Source: PALSA-1006 sp964532405 (GTDB lineage Bacteria > Pseudomonadota > Gammaproteobacteria > Burkholderiales > Gallionellaceae). Taken from it: a stretch of 28,988 bases of DNA. The notes under the pieces are model-generated. The model saw only the letters and a list, made by a program, of their open reading frames with translations, was not told the DNA's origin and ran no database searches. Location: the NCBI GenBank assembly GCA_964532405.1, contig CAZHIC010000030.1, positions 1 through 28,988 on the forward strand. The letters run 5' to 3'. Numbering within the stretch: position 1 is the stretch's first letter; each line of letters begins with the position of its first letter. The position numbers and the translations under genes are program-made. Below are positions 1 through 7,584 of this stretch, one piece after another.

Positions 1-647
1 TCGTCGACATCATCAGCGTCATCGACGGCATCGCCTTCCAGACCAACATCCTCGCGCTGAACGCCGCCGTGGAAGCGGCGCGTGCGGGCGAACAAGGCCG
101 GGGCTTCGCCGTGGTCGCCGCCGAAGTGCGCAACCTCGCGCAACGCTCCGCTGCCGCCGCCAAAGAGATCAAGACCCTGATCGGCGACTCGGTAGACAAA
201 GTCGAAGCCGGCACCAAACTGGTGGACGACGCGGGCAAGACCATGGAAGAGATCGTCAACGCCGTCAAACGCGTCACCGACATCATGAGCGAGATCAGCG
301 CCGCATCGAACGAACAAAGCCAGGGCATCGAGCAGGTCAACCAGGCCATCACCCAGATGGACGAAGTCACCCAGCAGAATGCGGCGCTAGTCGAGGAAGC
401 CGCCGCTGCCGCGGAATCGCTGGAAGAAGAAGCGCAGAGCCTCACCCGTTCGGTCGGCGTGTTCAAGATGGATGGGAATTCACAGCAGGCGCGTGCCGCA
501 GCACCCTCTGCTTCACGCGCAGTTACCAAGCCTGCGCTCAGACATCCGTCAGCCCCGGCCAAAAAACCGGCTGCGCCCGTCGGAAAGCCCAGAGCCCTGC
601 CCGCCAAGGCAGGCAAGCCTGAAGGTGAAGAGTGGGAAGAGTTTTAA
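1..647 (+). CDS. Methyl-accepting chemotaxis protein, C-terminal part (5' end outside window)
   Basis: The reading frame is open from base 3, so the N-terminal sensor, membrane and HAMP parts lie before the window. The visible part begins in the highly conserved hairpin tip of the signalling domain (residues reading AFQTNILALNAA, then EAARAGEQGRGFAVVA), which binds CheA and CheW. The returning coiled-coil helix follows, rich in Glu/Gln/Ala, with NEQSQGIEQVNQAI. From about base 470 an Ala/Pro/Lys-rich flexible linker runs to the end. The last residues are EEWEEF, which fits the xWxxF pentapeptide used by some receptors to tether CheR and CheB. CheW follows after 142 bp filled by an inverted repeat. 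The family call is firm; the ligand cannot be judged because the sensor domain is missing. Confidence 0.96.
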   Translation, partial: VDIISVIDGIAFQTNILALNAAVEAARAGEQGRGFAVVAAEVRNLAQRSAAAAKEIKTLIGDSVDKVEAGTKLVDDAGKTMEEIVNAVKRVTDIMSEISAASNEQSQGIEQVNQAITQMDEVTQQNAALVEEAAAAAESLEEEAQSLTRSVGVFKMDGNSQQARAAAPSASRAVTKPALRHPSAPAKKPAAPVGKPRALPAKAGKPEGEEWEEF

Positions 648-654
648 AGTAGAG

Positions 655-760
655 TCCCCTCGCCCGCTTGCGGGAGAGGGAGGAGCGAAGCGGAGGGAGA
701 GGGGCGTGGCATAGCACACACCCTCTCCCCCAACCCCTCTCCCGCAAGCGGGCGAGGGGA
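655..760. repeat. 26-bp perfect inverted repeat between receptor gene and cheW
   Basis: The arms at 655-680 and 735-760 are exact reverse complements. Each contains the small palindrome CCCGCTTGCGGG or its complement CCCGCAAGCGGG. Within the loop, GGGAGAGGG near 695-703 can pair with CCCTCTCCC at 721-729, giving a long branched hairpin. It lies wholly between the receptor stop and the CheW ribosome binding site, so it could attenuate transcription or stabilise the upstream mRNA. The same short core, CCCGCTTGCGGG, recurs at 27986-27997. Confidence 0.85.
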
Positions 761-789
761 GCTAAAACAAAAGCGACAAGGAGATCAAC

Positions 790-1281
790 ATGGCAACTGA
801 ATCCAACACAGCAAGCACCAACACCGCAGCCGGAGGCGAGTTTCTGACCTTCACTCTCGGTGCCGAAGAGTACGGCATGGACATTCTCAAGGTGCAGGAG
901 ATACGCGGTTACGATGCGGTCACCGCCATCGCCAACACCCCGCCGTTCATCAAAGGCGTCATCAATCTGCGCGGTATCATCGTGCCGATTGTCGATCTGC
1001 GCATCAAGTTCAATCTCGGCAAAGTGGACTACGACCAGTTTACCGTGGTCATCATCCTCAACCTGGGCACGCGCGTCGTCGGCGTGGTGGTGGACAGCGT
1101 CTCCGATGTGCTGACCTTGGTGCACGAACAAATCAAGGCCGCACCGACGTTATCCACCTCGCTGGACACGCGCTACATCATGGGCTTGGGTACGGTGGAT
1201 CAGCGCATGTTGATTCTGGTGGACATCGAGAAGCTGATGAGCAGCAAAGATATGGAGTTGATGGAAGAGGCCGCCGCATAA
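790..1281 (+). CDS. cheW: Chemotaxis coupling protein CheW
   Basis: This 163-residue protein is the adaptor that links chemoreceptor tips to the CheA kinase in cytoplasmic signalling arrays. The CheW fold is recognisable from FLTFTLGAEEYGMDILKVQEI near the N terminus, the PPFIKGVINLRGIIVPIVDLR core, and GVVVDSVSDVL. The length is normal for the family. A clear AAGGAG ribosome binding site ends 7 bp before the ATG. It follows a chemoreceptor gene and precedes response regulators, so it probably belongs to a chemosensory cluster whose CheA lies outside the window. Confidence 0.97.
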   Translation: MATESNTASTNTAAGGEFLTFTLGAEEYGMDILKVQEIRGYDAVTAIANTPPFIKGVINLRGIIVPIVDLRIKFNLGKVDYDQFTVVIILNLGTRVVGVVVDSVSDVLTLVHEQIKAAPTLSTSLDTRYIMGLGTVDQRMLILVDIEKLMSSKDMELMEEAAA

Positions 1282-1332
1282 TCAATTGCAAATCAGCATC
1301 ACCTTGCGGAATTCAAATTAGGGAGACAACAC

Positions 1333-2457
1333 ATGAGTAATCGGGCAAAAATTCTTATCGTGGAAGATGACGATTTCGCAGCCATTGTGGCTGCCGACAT
1401 GCTTTCTTCGGAGTATGAGGTGCGGCACATTGACAATGGGCTCTCCGCGTTGAGCCTCATCGCGGAGAGCCTCCCCGATCTGCTACTGCTTGATGTTGAT
1501 ATGCCGGGTATGTCCGGCTACGAAGTTTGCCGCGCCTTGCGAGATGATCCGGCAATCGGCGATTTGCCGATTATTTTTCTTTCCGGCATGGTCAGCGACG
1601 AGGATCGTCTTGCCGGCTATGAGGCGGGCGGCGATGATTATCTGACCAAGCCGGTATCGGCGGACGAGCTGCGCTCCAAGATCAAGATCGAGCTGGCGCA
1701 TTATGCCGAACGCCGCCGCCTCAAAAACGATCTCTCCAGCGCTTTTTCCACTGCCATGACGGCAATGTCCAGCTCGGCAGAAATTGGGGCGGTGCTCCAG
1801 TTTATGCGCACGAGTTTTAGCTGCCCGGACTACGCAACCCTATGCCATGAAGTATTGAACACCCTGGGTTCTTATGGGCTTGAGTCCAGTGTGAGAATTC
1901 ACGGGGAGCAAGGGGCGGTCTCTTTCTCTCCCAACGGCCCCTGTTTGTCGCTGGAAGAGTCTGTGCTTACCAATATGTCCAAACAAGGGCGGCTATTTGA
2001 GTTTGGCTCGCGCACATCGTGCAGCTACGACCATATCACCATCATCGTCAAAAGCGATGCCCGCGCCGACCCCGAACGTCATGGGCGCATGAAGGACAAC
2101 CTTGCCTGGCTGGCCGAGGGCGCCGAAGCGCGCGTCGTTGCGCTGGACATCGGCGCGGCCATGAGCAGGCAGCACGCGGCTCTCACACAGTTGAATGCAA
2201 ATACCCGTAAAGCGTTACAGGGTATCGAGCAGAGCCATCGCAGTCAGGGGATTAAAAGCAACCAGATATTTCAGGACTTACAAAGAAAATTCGATAGTTC
2301 TATGTTGAGTATAGGCATCACCCAGTCACAGGAAGATGAGCTGGCTAATATTCTATTGGATGCGGCGAGCCAAGCGCGGGCACTGTACGACGAAGGTTTG
2401 GAAATCGGCGTTCACATGGGAAATATTCTCAAACAACTTGAAAGTGTTGGCAAATAA
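1333..2457 (+). CDS. Response regulator with uncharacterised C-terminal region
   Basis: Residues 1-125 form a complete receiver domain: acidic pocket EDDD at 11-14, phospho-acceptor Asp54 in LLLLDVDMPG, Ser84 at the Thr/Ser switch position, and Lys106 in YLTKP. The remaining 250 residues match no output domain I recognise. A middle part (about 165-275) has mixed alpha/beta character loosely like a GAF domain. The final 100 residues look helical and contain Gln-rich stretches. There is no DNA-binding motif and no GGDEF or EAL motif. GGGAG upstream supports the start at 1333. It sits 51 bp after cheW and before another receiver protein, so it probably takes phosphate from CheA or from the hybrid kinase downstream. 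Confidence 0.88.
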   Translation: MSNRAKILIVEDDDFAAIVAADMLSSEYEVRHIDNGLSALSLIAESLPDLLLLDVDMPGMSGYEVCRALRDDPAIGDLPIIFLSGMVSDEDRLAGYEAGGDDYLTKPVSADELRSKIKIELAHYAERRRLKNDLSSAFSTAMTAMSSSAEIGAVLQFMRTSFSCPDYATLCHEVLNTLGSYGLESSVRIHGEQGAVSFSPNGPCLSLEESVLTNMSKQGRLFEFGSRTSCSYDHITIIVKSDARADPERHGRMKDNLAWLAEGAEARVVALDIGAAMSRQHAALTQLNANTRKALQGIEQSHRSQGIKSNQIFQDLQRKFDSSMLSIGITQSQEDELANILLDAASQARALYDEGLEIGVHMGNILKQLESVGK

Positions 2458-2476
2458 ACGCCGGGAAGTGAAATAT

Positions 2477-2529
2477 TGTAGGGTGCATTCCATGCACCAT
2501 TGCCATTGGTGCATGGAATGCACCCTACA
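2477..2529. repeat. 23-bp perfect inverted repeat (GTAGGGTGCA type)
   Basis: Arms at 2477-2499 and 2507-2529 are exact reverse complements around a 7-base loop. Each arm combines GTAGGGTGCA with the palindromic core TGGAATGCA or its complement. The hairpin stands alone between two response-regulator genes. Repeats starting with GTAGGGTGCA are, from general knowledge, common dispersed elements in proteobacteria. There is no following T-run, so a classical terminator is unlikely, although so stable an RNA hairpin could still limit readthrough or protect the upstream message. Confidence 0.9.
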
Positions 2530-2583
2530 TGGTTAATGCTCTTTTGAAAGATAAATGGAATTGCATCGAACAGGGGATTGAAT

Positions 2584-3477
2584 ATGGCCGCAAAATTATT
2601 GATTGTTGATGACGACGAATTTGTTTGTGCCGCGATGCAGTCAATTCTTGAGCATTGCGGCTATATCGTTGAAACCGCTTCGGACGGATTGCTTGCATGG
2701 GAAAAAATGGATAAAAATCCACACCGATTTGATTTAGTCCTGCTCGACAAAAAAATGCCGCGACTGGACGGCATGGGCTTGTTAAAACGCATCAAGTCAG
2801 ATAACCGCCTCAAGGAAATACCGGTCATCATGCTGACCGGTGAGCGTCGCGAGGAAGATATTATTGATGGTCTGGCCGGGGGGGCTTTTTACTATCTGGC
2901 TAAGCCGGCCTCAGCCGAGGTATTAAAGCTCGTCATCAAAAATGCGTTGGACGAGTTTCGCCGTAAAGGCGAGTTACACGCATTGATCGGACAGCAAGCC
3001 CATCATCTGAACCTCCTGCGTCGGGCAGAGTTCCACTTAAAAACGTTGGCGGACGCCCGCGACCTAGCGCTATTACTGGCAGACGCCAGCATGAATCCGA
3101 ATCGCACTGTCAGCGGCTACTCGGAGCTTTTGGTTAATGCGATCGAACACGGCAATCTCGGCATTTCCTATGCGGAGAAAGGCTTGTTGTTGCGTAAAAA
3201 TCGCTGGGAAGATGAGGTTGAGTCCCGCTTGCAACACCCCAGCTATGCCGCACGCGTGGTCAATGTAACGCTCGAAAAAACGGTCTCTGCCAGCACCGTG
3301 ACCATTACCGATCAGGGTGCGGGTTTCAATTGGAAGGATTATCTCGAATTCAGCCCAGAGCGGCTGTTTGATCTGCATGGCAGAGGCATTGCGATGTCCA
3401 GAGCAACCAGTTTTGACAAGCTCGAATATTTGGGTGCCGGTAATAGTGTCGTCACTACCGTGCGCCTACCCAATTGA
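2584..3477 (+). CDS. Response regulator with C-terminal RsbW-like ATPase domain
   Basis: Residues 1-125 are a receiver: DDD at 9-11, phospho-acceptor Asp55 in VLLDKKMP, Thr85, and Lys107 in YLAKP. After a helical linker, residues about 160-297 form a GHKL ATPase of the anti-sigma type: N-box SELLVNAIEHGNLG, G1 box DQGAGF, G2 box HGRGIAM, and the final GAGNSVVTTVRL strand. No histidine phospho-acceptor helix is present, so it is not a histidine kinase. RsbW/SpoIIAB relatives phosphorylate or sequester partner proteins, and here phosphorylation of the receiver may gate that. ATG at 2584 follows AGGGGA; a TTG six bases earlier is an alternative. The stop lies just before the start region of the hybrid kinase gene, which suggests translational coupling. 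Confidence 0.9.
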   Translation: MAAKLLIVDDDEFVCAAMQSILEHCGYIVETASDGLLAWEKMDKNPHRFDLVLLDKKMPRLDGMGLLKRIKSDNRLKEIPVIMLTGERREEDIIDGLAGGAFYYLAKPASAEVLKLVIKNALDEFRRKGELHALIGQQAHHLNLLRRAEFHLKTLADARDLALLLADASMNPNRTVSGYSELLVNAIEHGNLGISYAEKGLLLRKNRWEDEVESRLQHPSYAARVVNVTLEKTVSASTVTITDQGAGFNWKDYLEFSPERLFDLHGRGIAMSRATSFDKLEYLGAGNSVVTTVRLPN

Positions 3478-3497
3478 GTATGCTCGCCGGAATAAGC

Positions 3498-6400
3498 ATG
3501 AAAAATATCCGCCTCCCCTTGATCGATCTGTTCAAGATGCTCGGCATAGCCGCGATCTATAGCCTGATGTCCGTGCTGGTTAATCTGCATTTTAACCCGG
3601 CCGGTGGCCACAGTATTTTTGCCCTCGCCAGCGGTGTCGCACTGGCCACCTTGTTGATCGGTGGCAAACGCTATTTTTGGGCGATACTCTTGGGCGCGTT
3701 TATTTCTTCCTCCCTGTTTGCCGGCGATGTGCTGTGGCTCGCCGCTACCAAAGCCTTGGACAACGCGCTGGCAGCTCTGCTCGGCGCGTGGTTGATCGGG
3801 CGTGATGGCAAATTCAATCCCGGCTTGCCGACTTTGCGAGATATCGTGCGGCTACTTGTCTTGGGTGGTCTTGTCGGCACTTCAGTGAGTGCCCTGGCTG
3901 GCACGACGATTTTGCTGCTTGCCGGTGTCGTGACCAGCCATAACTATGTTGCCAGCCTGAGCGCTTGGTGGATGGGAGATGCGTTGGGGGTGCTCTTGGT
4001 GACCCCCTTGATTTTGGTTTGGTGGCCCACGCAATCGAATCTAACCCCCCGTGTCTCGGCAAAAATGCTCGCCGAGGGGGCGCTCATCCTTGCAACCACA
4101 TTACTTGTCGGAAGCATTATTACTTTGGAGTGGCGGCCCGAGATATTCCCCACAGAAGTTCGCTGGTTTTTCGATCAAGTTTCGCAGGGTTACTGGATGT
4201 TCTTGGTTGTTGCTTGGGCGGCGTTGCGCTTGGGAATGAGAGGAACGACCATAGTCTTGTTGCTGGCATCGACCATCGCAGTGATCGGGTTTTATCAGGG
4301 AACAGGCTACTTCGGTTTGACCGCCAGCCATATGGTCAGCTTCTGGTACTTTACCGTCTCCCTTGCATTGGTAGGTATGACGCTGACCGCCTACATTGCC
4401 GCGAACAAGAAACTCACGCAGTCACTTCTCAAGAGCGAAGCGGCCATCAGCAAAGAACTTAAAAATGTGGTCATGGCGCTCGACCAGCACACGATCGTCA
4501 CCATCGCCGACAAGCGGGGGAGAGTCACTTACGCCAATGACAAGTGTTGCGAGATCACCGGCTATGCAGGCGGGGAGTTGTTGGGACAGAGTTTTGACAT
4601 CCTGAAGTCAGGTGTGCACTCACACGGCTTTTTCAAGACCCTGTACCGAACCTTGATCCGCGGTAGGGTTTGGCGTGGTGAGGTATGCAACCGCGCCAAG
4701 GATGGTCATCTTTTTTGGGTGTATGTCACCATCGTCCCATTCGTCGGCGAGCAAGGCAGGCCGGAGCGCTACGTTGCGCTTAGTACCGACATCACCGACA
4801 CCAAGCTCAAGGATGCCGAACTAGAAAAACACCGTAATCACTTGGAGGGGTTGGTTAAAGAAACGACTCAGGATCTGCAAAACAGCGTTGCAATGGCAAA
4901 AAATGCCATGGCCGAGCTCAAACAACAAAAATTTGTGTTGGACCAGCATGCGATCGTATCCATGTGCGACATCAATGGCCACATTTCTTATGGCAACGAC
5001 AGGTTCAGCCAGGTCAGTGGATTTTCCCACGAAGAATTTATAGGCAAAAACCATAATATTCTGGCCTCGGGGTATCACCCCAGAGGTTTTTTCAAAGCTA
5101 TGTATACCACGATTTCCCGGGGTCAAACCTGGCATGGTGAGATATGCAACAAAACTAAGGACGGGCATCTTTACTGGATAGACACCACCATCTCTGCTTT
5201 CATGGAGGCAAACGGCAAGCCACGGGAGTACATTGCCGTGAGTACTGATATTACCGAACACAAACGCGTCGAGGAAGCCGCACACGCCGCCAGTCGAGCC
5301 AAATCTGAATTTTTAGCCAATATGAGCCATGAAATCCGCACCCCGATGAATGGGGTGGTCGGCATGGTGGATATCTTGCAGCAAACCAGGCTCACCGCCG
5401 CGCAGCATCGTATGCTCGGCACCATTCATGACTCGTCGTTGGCCTTGCTGAAAATCCTGAATGATATTCTCGACTCCGCCAAGATTGAGGCCGGAAAGCT
5501 GGCAATGGAAAGTATACCCACGCATCTGCGCGAGGTGGCCGAGGGTGCGGCGCAACTCATGGTCACGCTGTCGAGTGCCAAGTCAATCGAACTTTCCGTT
5601 TTTGTTTCTCCCGAACTTCCCATCTGGATCGTCTCCGACCCCACCCGCTTACGTCAGGTGCTACTCAACCTGCTGGGTAATGCGGTTAAATTCACCACGC
5701 GTCAACAAGGACAACACAGTCGGGTCATGTTGCGTATCGAGCCCTGCTTCATGCCCCATGGATACCCTGGAGTCCAAATCCGCATCATTGACAACGGCAT
5801 TGGCATGAGTCAAGAGGTGCTCAGCCATCTCTTCCAGCCATTTTCCCAAGCAGACGAGAGCACCGCACGAAAATTTGGCGGCACAGGTCTTGGTTTGAGC
5901 ATCAGCCAGAGACTGGTTGAATTGATGGATGGCAGCATATCGGTAAGCAGCACGCTGGGGGAGGGCACCGAGTTCACGGTCAAGTTACCGCTGCAAGAAG
6001 CTGCGCCCGAGCATGTGTTGAAAGCCGAACCCGGCTTGGCCGGTGTGCATGTGTTGACGGTGGGCTGCGATGATGTGCTTGAGAAAATCGTGTCGGCCTA
6101 CTGCATCGCAGCCGGTGCGACAGTCACCCTTGTGGATGATCTCGCGGCGGCCCGTGAACAGCTACAGCGGCAGTCAGAGAGCGTCACGGTCGTGCTGCTC
6201 GGTAGCCAGGTAAGCACAATCACCAGCAAACTCGACCTGCCGGCGACTATCGGCGTTGCCCGGCTGATAACGCACGCTAGCGGCAACCGTTCCGCCAAGG
6301 AGGTGGAAATATCCGCCCATCCGCTGCTCTACCGCGACCTGATTCACGGAATAGTCCTTGCCAGCGGACGCTTGAATGTGGCGGACATTCCCGAGCGAAT

Positions 6401-7277
6401 CGAACGTCGCAGCCCCTTGGCCAGGCCTAAGGCTCCTTCCGTCGAACAAGCGTTGCTCGCCGGGCGGCTGATCCTGTTGGCCGAAGACAACGAAACCAAT
6501 CGAGAAGTCATGCGGGCGCAGTTAAGTCTGCTGGGTTATACGTCCGAAGTTGCCGAGGATGGGATAGCGGCGCTGCAAATGTGGCGCAGCGGCAGTTACG
6601 CCTTGCTGCTGACCGACTGTCACATGCCCAATATGGATGGTTTTGAATTGACTGCCGCGATTCGCCAGGCTGAGCCGGAGGGTAGTCGTTTGCCGATCAT
6701 CGCTGTCACGGCCAACGCCATGCAGGGCGAGTTTCAGCGCTGCCTCGATCTCGGCATGGATGACTATTTATCCAAACCGCTACGTTTGAAAGAGTTGCAG
6801 TCGATGTTGGACAAGTGGCTGCCGCTAGCGGCGAAGATAACGCCAACAGCCAGGGACGAGGCGCTTGAGGCTGTTGCGAGCAACCACGCCAATGACGCAA
6901 TTGAATCAAAGAAAGACAGGGACGAAACCTCACCCGATTTTCTTGCTGAATGGGATGCCACTACGCTGCCCCGCTTAGTGGGTGACAACCCGACCATGCA
7001 TCACCGTTTGCTGGAGAAGTTTCTGTGCGGCGCACAAGAGCAAGTGGCCGACATTGGCGCCGCAGCGCTAACTGGCGAGACCGGCAGGGTTGCCGACATA
7101 GCGCACAAACTAAAATCAGCCGCCCGCACAGTGGGGGCGCTACAATTAGGCGAACTGTGCCAGCAACTGGAAACTGCCGGGCGCGCCGACAACAAGCAAG
7201 CATGCGGCACACTCGTCGGACGCTTGGGAAAATCATTGTCTGCTGCCACGGATTTAATCAAAGAACGCATTGCTTAA
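3498..7277 (+). CDS. MASE1-PAS-PAS hybrid histidine kinase with receiver and HPt domains
   Basis: An inner-membrane sensor kinase of about 1259 residues. Residues 1-305 form a multi-helix MASE1 sensor. Two PAS-PAC domains follow (about 323-440 and 478-595), joined by a coiled coil. The dimerisation helix carries phospho-acceptor His611 in MSHEIRTPMNG. The ATPase has LLNLLGNAVKFT, DNGIGM and GTGLGLS. Next come a degenerate receiver-like segment (about 844-960) with no acceptor Asp, a genuine receiver with Asp1040 in LLLTDCHMPNMDG, and an HPt domain with His1203 in IAHKLKSAARTVGA. All sites of a four-step relay are therefore in one chain. I chose ATG 3498 because GGAA lies 5 bp upstream; ATG 3480 or TTG 3474, which overlaps the previous stop, are alternatives. 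The likely targets are the flanking receiver proteins. Confidence 0.93.
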   Translation: MKNIRLPLIDLFKMLGIAAIYSLMSVLVNLHFNPAGGHSIFALASGVALATLLIGGKRYFWAILLGAFISSSLFAGDVLWLAATKALDNALAALLGAWLIGRDGKFNPGLPTLRDIVRLLVLGGLVGTSVSALAGTTILLLAGVVTSHNYVASLSAWWMGDALGVLLVTPLILVWWPTQSNLTPRVSAKMLAEGALILATTLLVGSIITLEWRPEIFPTEVRWFFDQVSQGYWMFLVVAWAALRLGMRGTTIVLLLASTIAVIGFYQGTGYFGLTASHMVSFWYFTVSLALVGMTLTAYIAANKKLTQSLLKSEAAISKELKNVVMALDQHTIVTIADKRGRVTYANDKCCEITGYAGGELLGQSFDILKSGVHSHGFFKTLYRTLIRGRVWRGEVCNRAKDGHLFWVYVTIVPFVGEQGRPERYVALSTDITDTKLKDAELEKHRNHLEGLVKETTQDLQNSVAMAKNAMAELKQQKFVLDQHAIVSMCDINGHISYGNDRFSQVSGFSHEEFIGKNHNILASGYHPRGFFKAMYTTISRGQTWHGEICNKTKDGHLYWIDTTISAFMEANGKPREYIAVSTDITEHKRVEEAAHAASRAKSEFLANMSHEIRTPMNGVVGMVDILQQTRLTAAQHRMLGTIHDSSLALLKILNDILDSAKIEAGKLAMESIPTHLREVAEGAAQLMVTLSSAKSIELSVFVSPELPIWIVSDPTRLRQVLLNLLGNAVKFTTRQQGQHSRVMLRIEPCFMPHGYPGVQIRIIDNGIGMSQEVLSHLFQPFSQADESTARKFGGTGLGLSISQRLVELMDGSISVSSTLGEGTEFTVKLPLQEAAPEHVLKAEPGLAGVHVLTVGCDDVLEKIVSAYCIAAGATVTLVDDLAAAREQLQRQSESVTVVLLGSQVSTITSKLDLPATIGVARLITHASGNRSAKEVEISAHPLLYRDLIHGIVLASGRLNVADIPERIERRSPLARPKAPSVEQALLAGRLILLAEDNETNREVMRAQLSLLGYTSEVAEDGIAALQMWRSGSYALLLTDCHMPNMDGFELTAAIRQAEPEGSRLPIIAVTANAMQGEFQRCLDLGMDDYLSKPLRLKELQSMLDKWLPLAAKITPTARDEALEAVASNHANDAIESKKDRDETSPDFLAEWDATTLPRLVGDNPTMHHRLLEKFLCGAQEQVADIGAAALTGETGRVADIAHKLKSAARTVGALQLGELCQQLETAGRADNKQACGTLVGRLGKSLSAATDLIKERIA

Positions 7278-7378
7278 ATCGGAAAATTGAATATGGCCAC
7301 TAATTCCGTTTCTATTTCAATACGGCAATCATCACGATATGTACAATTTCACTTTTGATTTGAAAATGGAATAACTCT

Positions 7379-7535
7379 AAAAACGGCAGTTAGCCACGGA
7401 TTTACACGGATGAACACCGATAAAACATTGGGTTACGACGGATTAGAATATCACCCGAACGGTATTAAAACTTGTCAGGCTAAACCGTTGTTCATCTGTG
7501 AGAATCCGTGTTCATCCGTGGCTCAACTGCTTTTT
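7379..7535. repeat. Imperfect inverted repeat ending in A/T runs; possible bidirectional terminator
   Basis: The 307-bp gap between the hybrid kinase and the receiver-EAL gene has no open frame I can support. It holds a left arm starting AAAAACGGCAGT, with AGCCACGGAT and CACGGATGAAC, and a right arm with ATCCGTGGCT ending AACTGCTTTTT. The arms at 7386-7417 and 7490-7530 are imperfectly complementary over about 30 bp. Because the stem ends in AAAAA on one side and TTTTT on the other, it could work as a terminator in both directions, though the long loop (about 72 bp) makes this uncertain. The CACGGAT/ATCCGTG wording is of a dispersed-repeat type. Confidence 0.7.
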
Positions 7536-7584
7536 CTAGGGTAACTCGGTAGGACTTGAGCAATACAGCGACAGGGAGGGGTTT

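Noticed and set aside
538..1131. A 197-codon - strand frame across the receptor end, the repeat and cheW
   Set aside because: It crosses two confident genes and a palindromic repeat, and its product has no recognisable domain.
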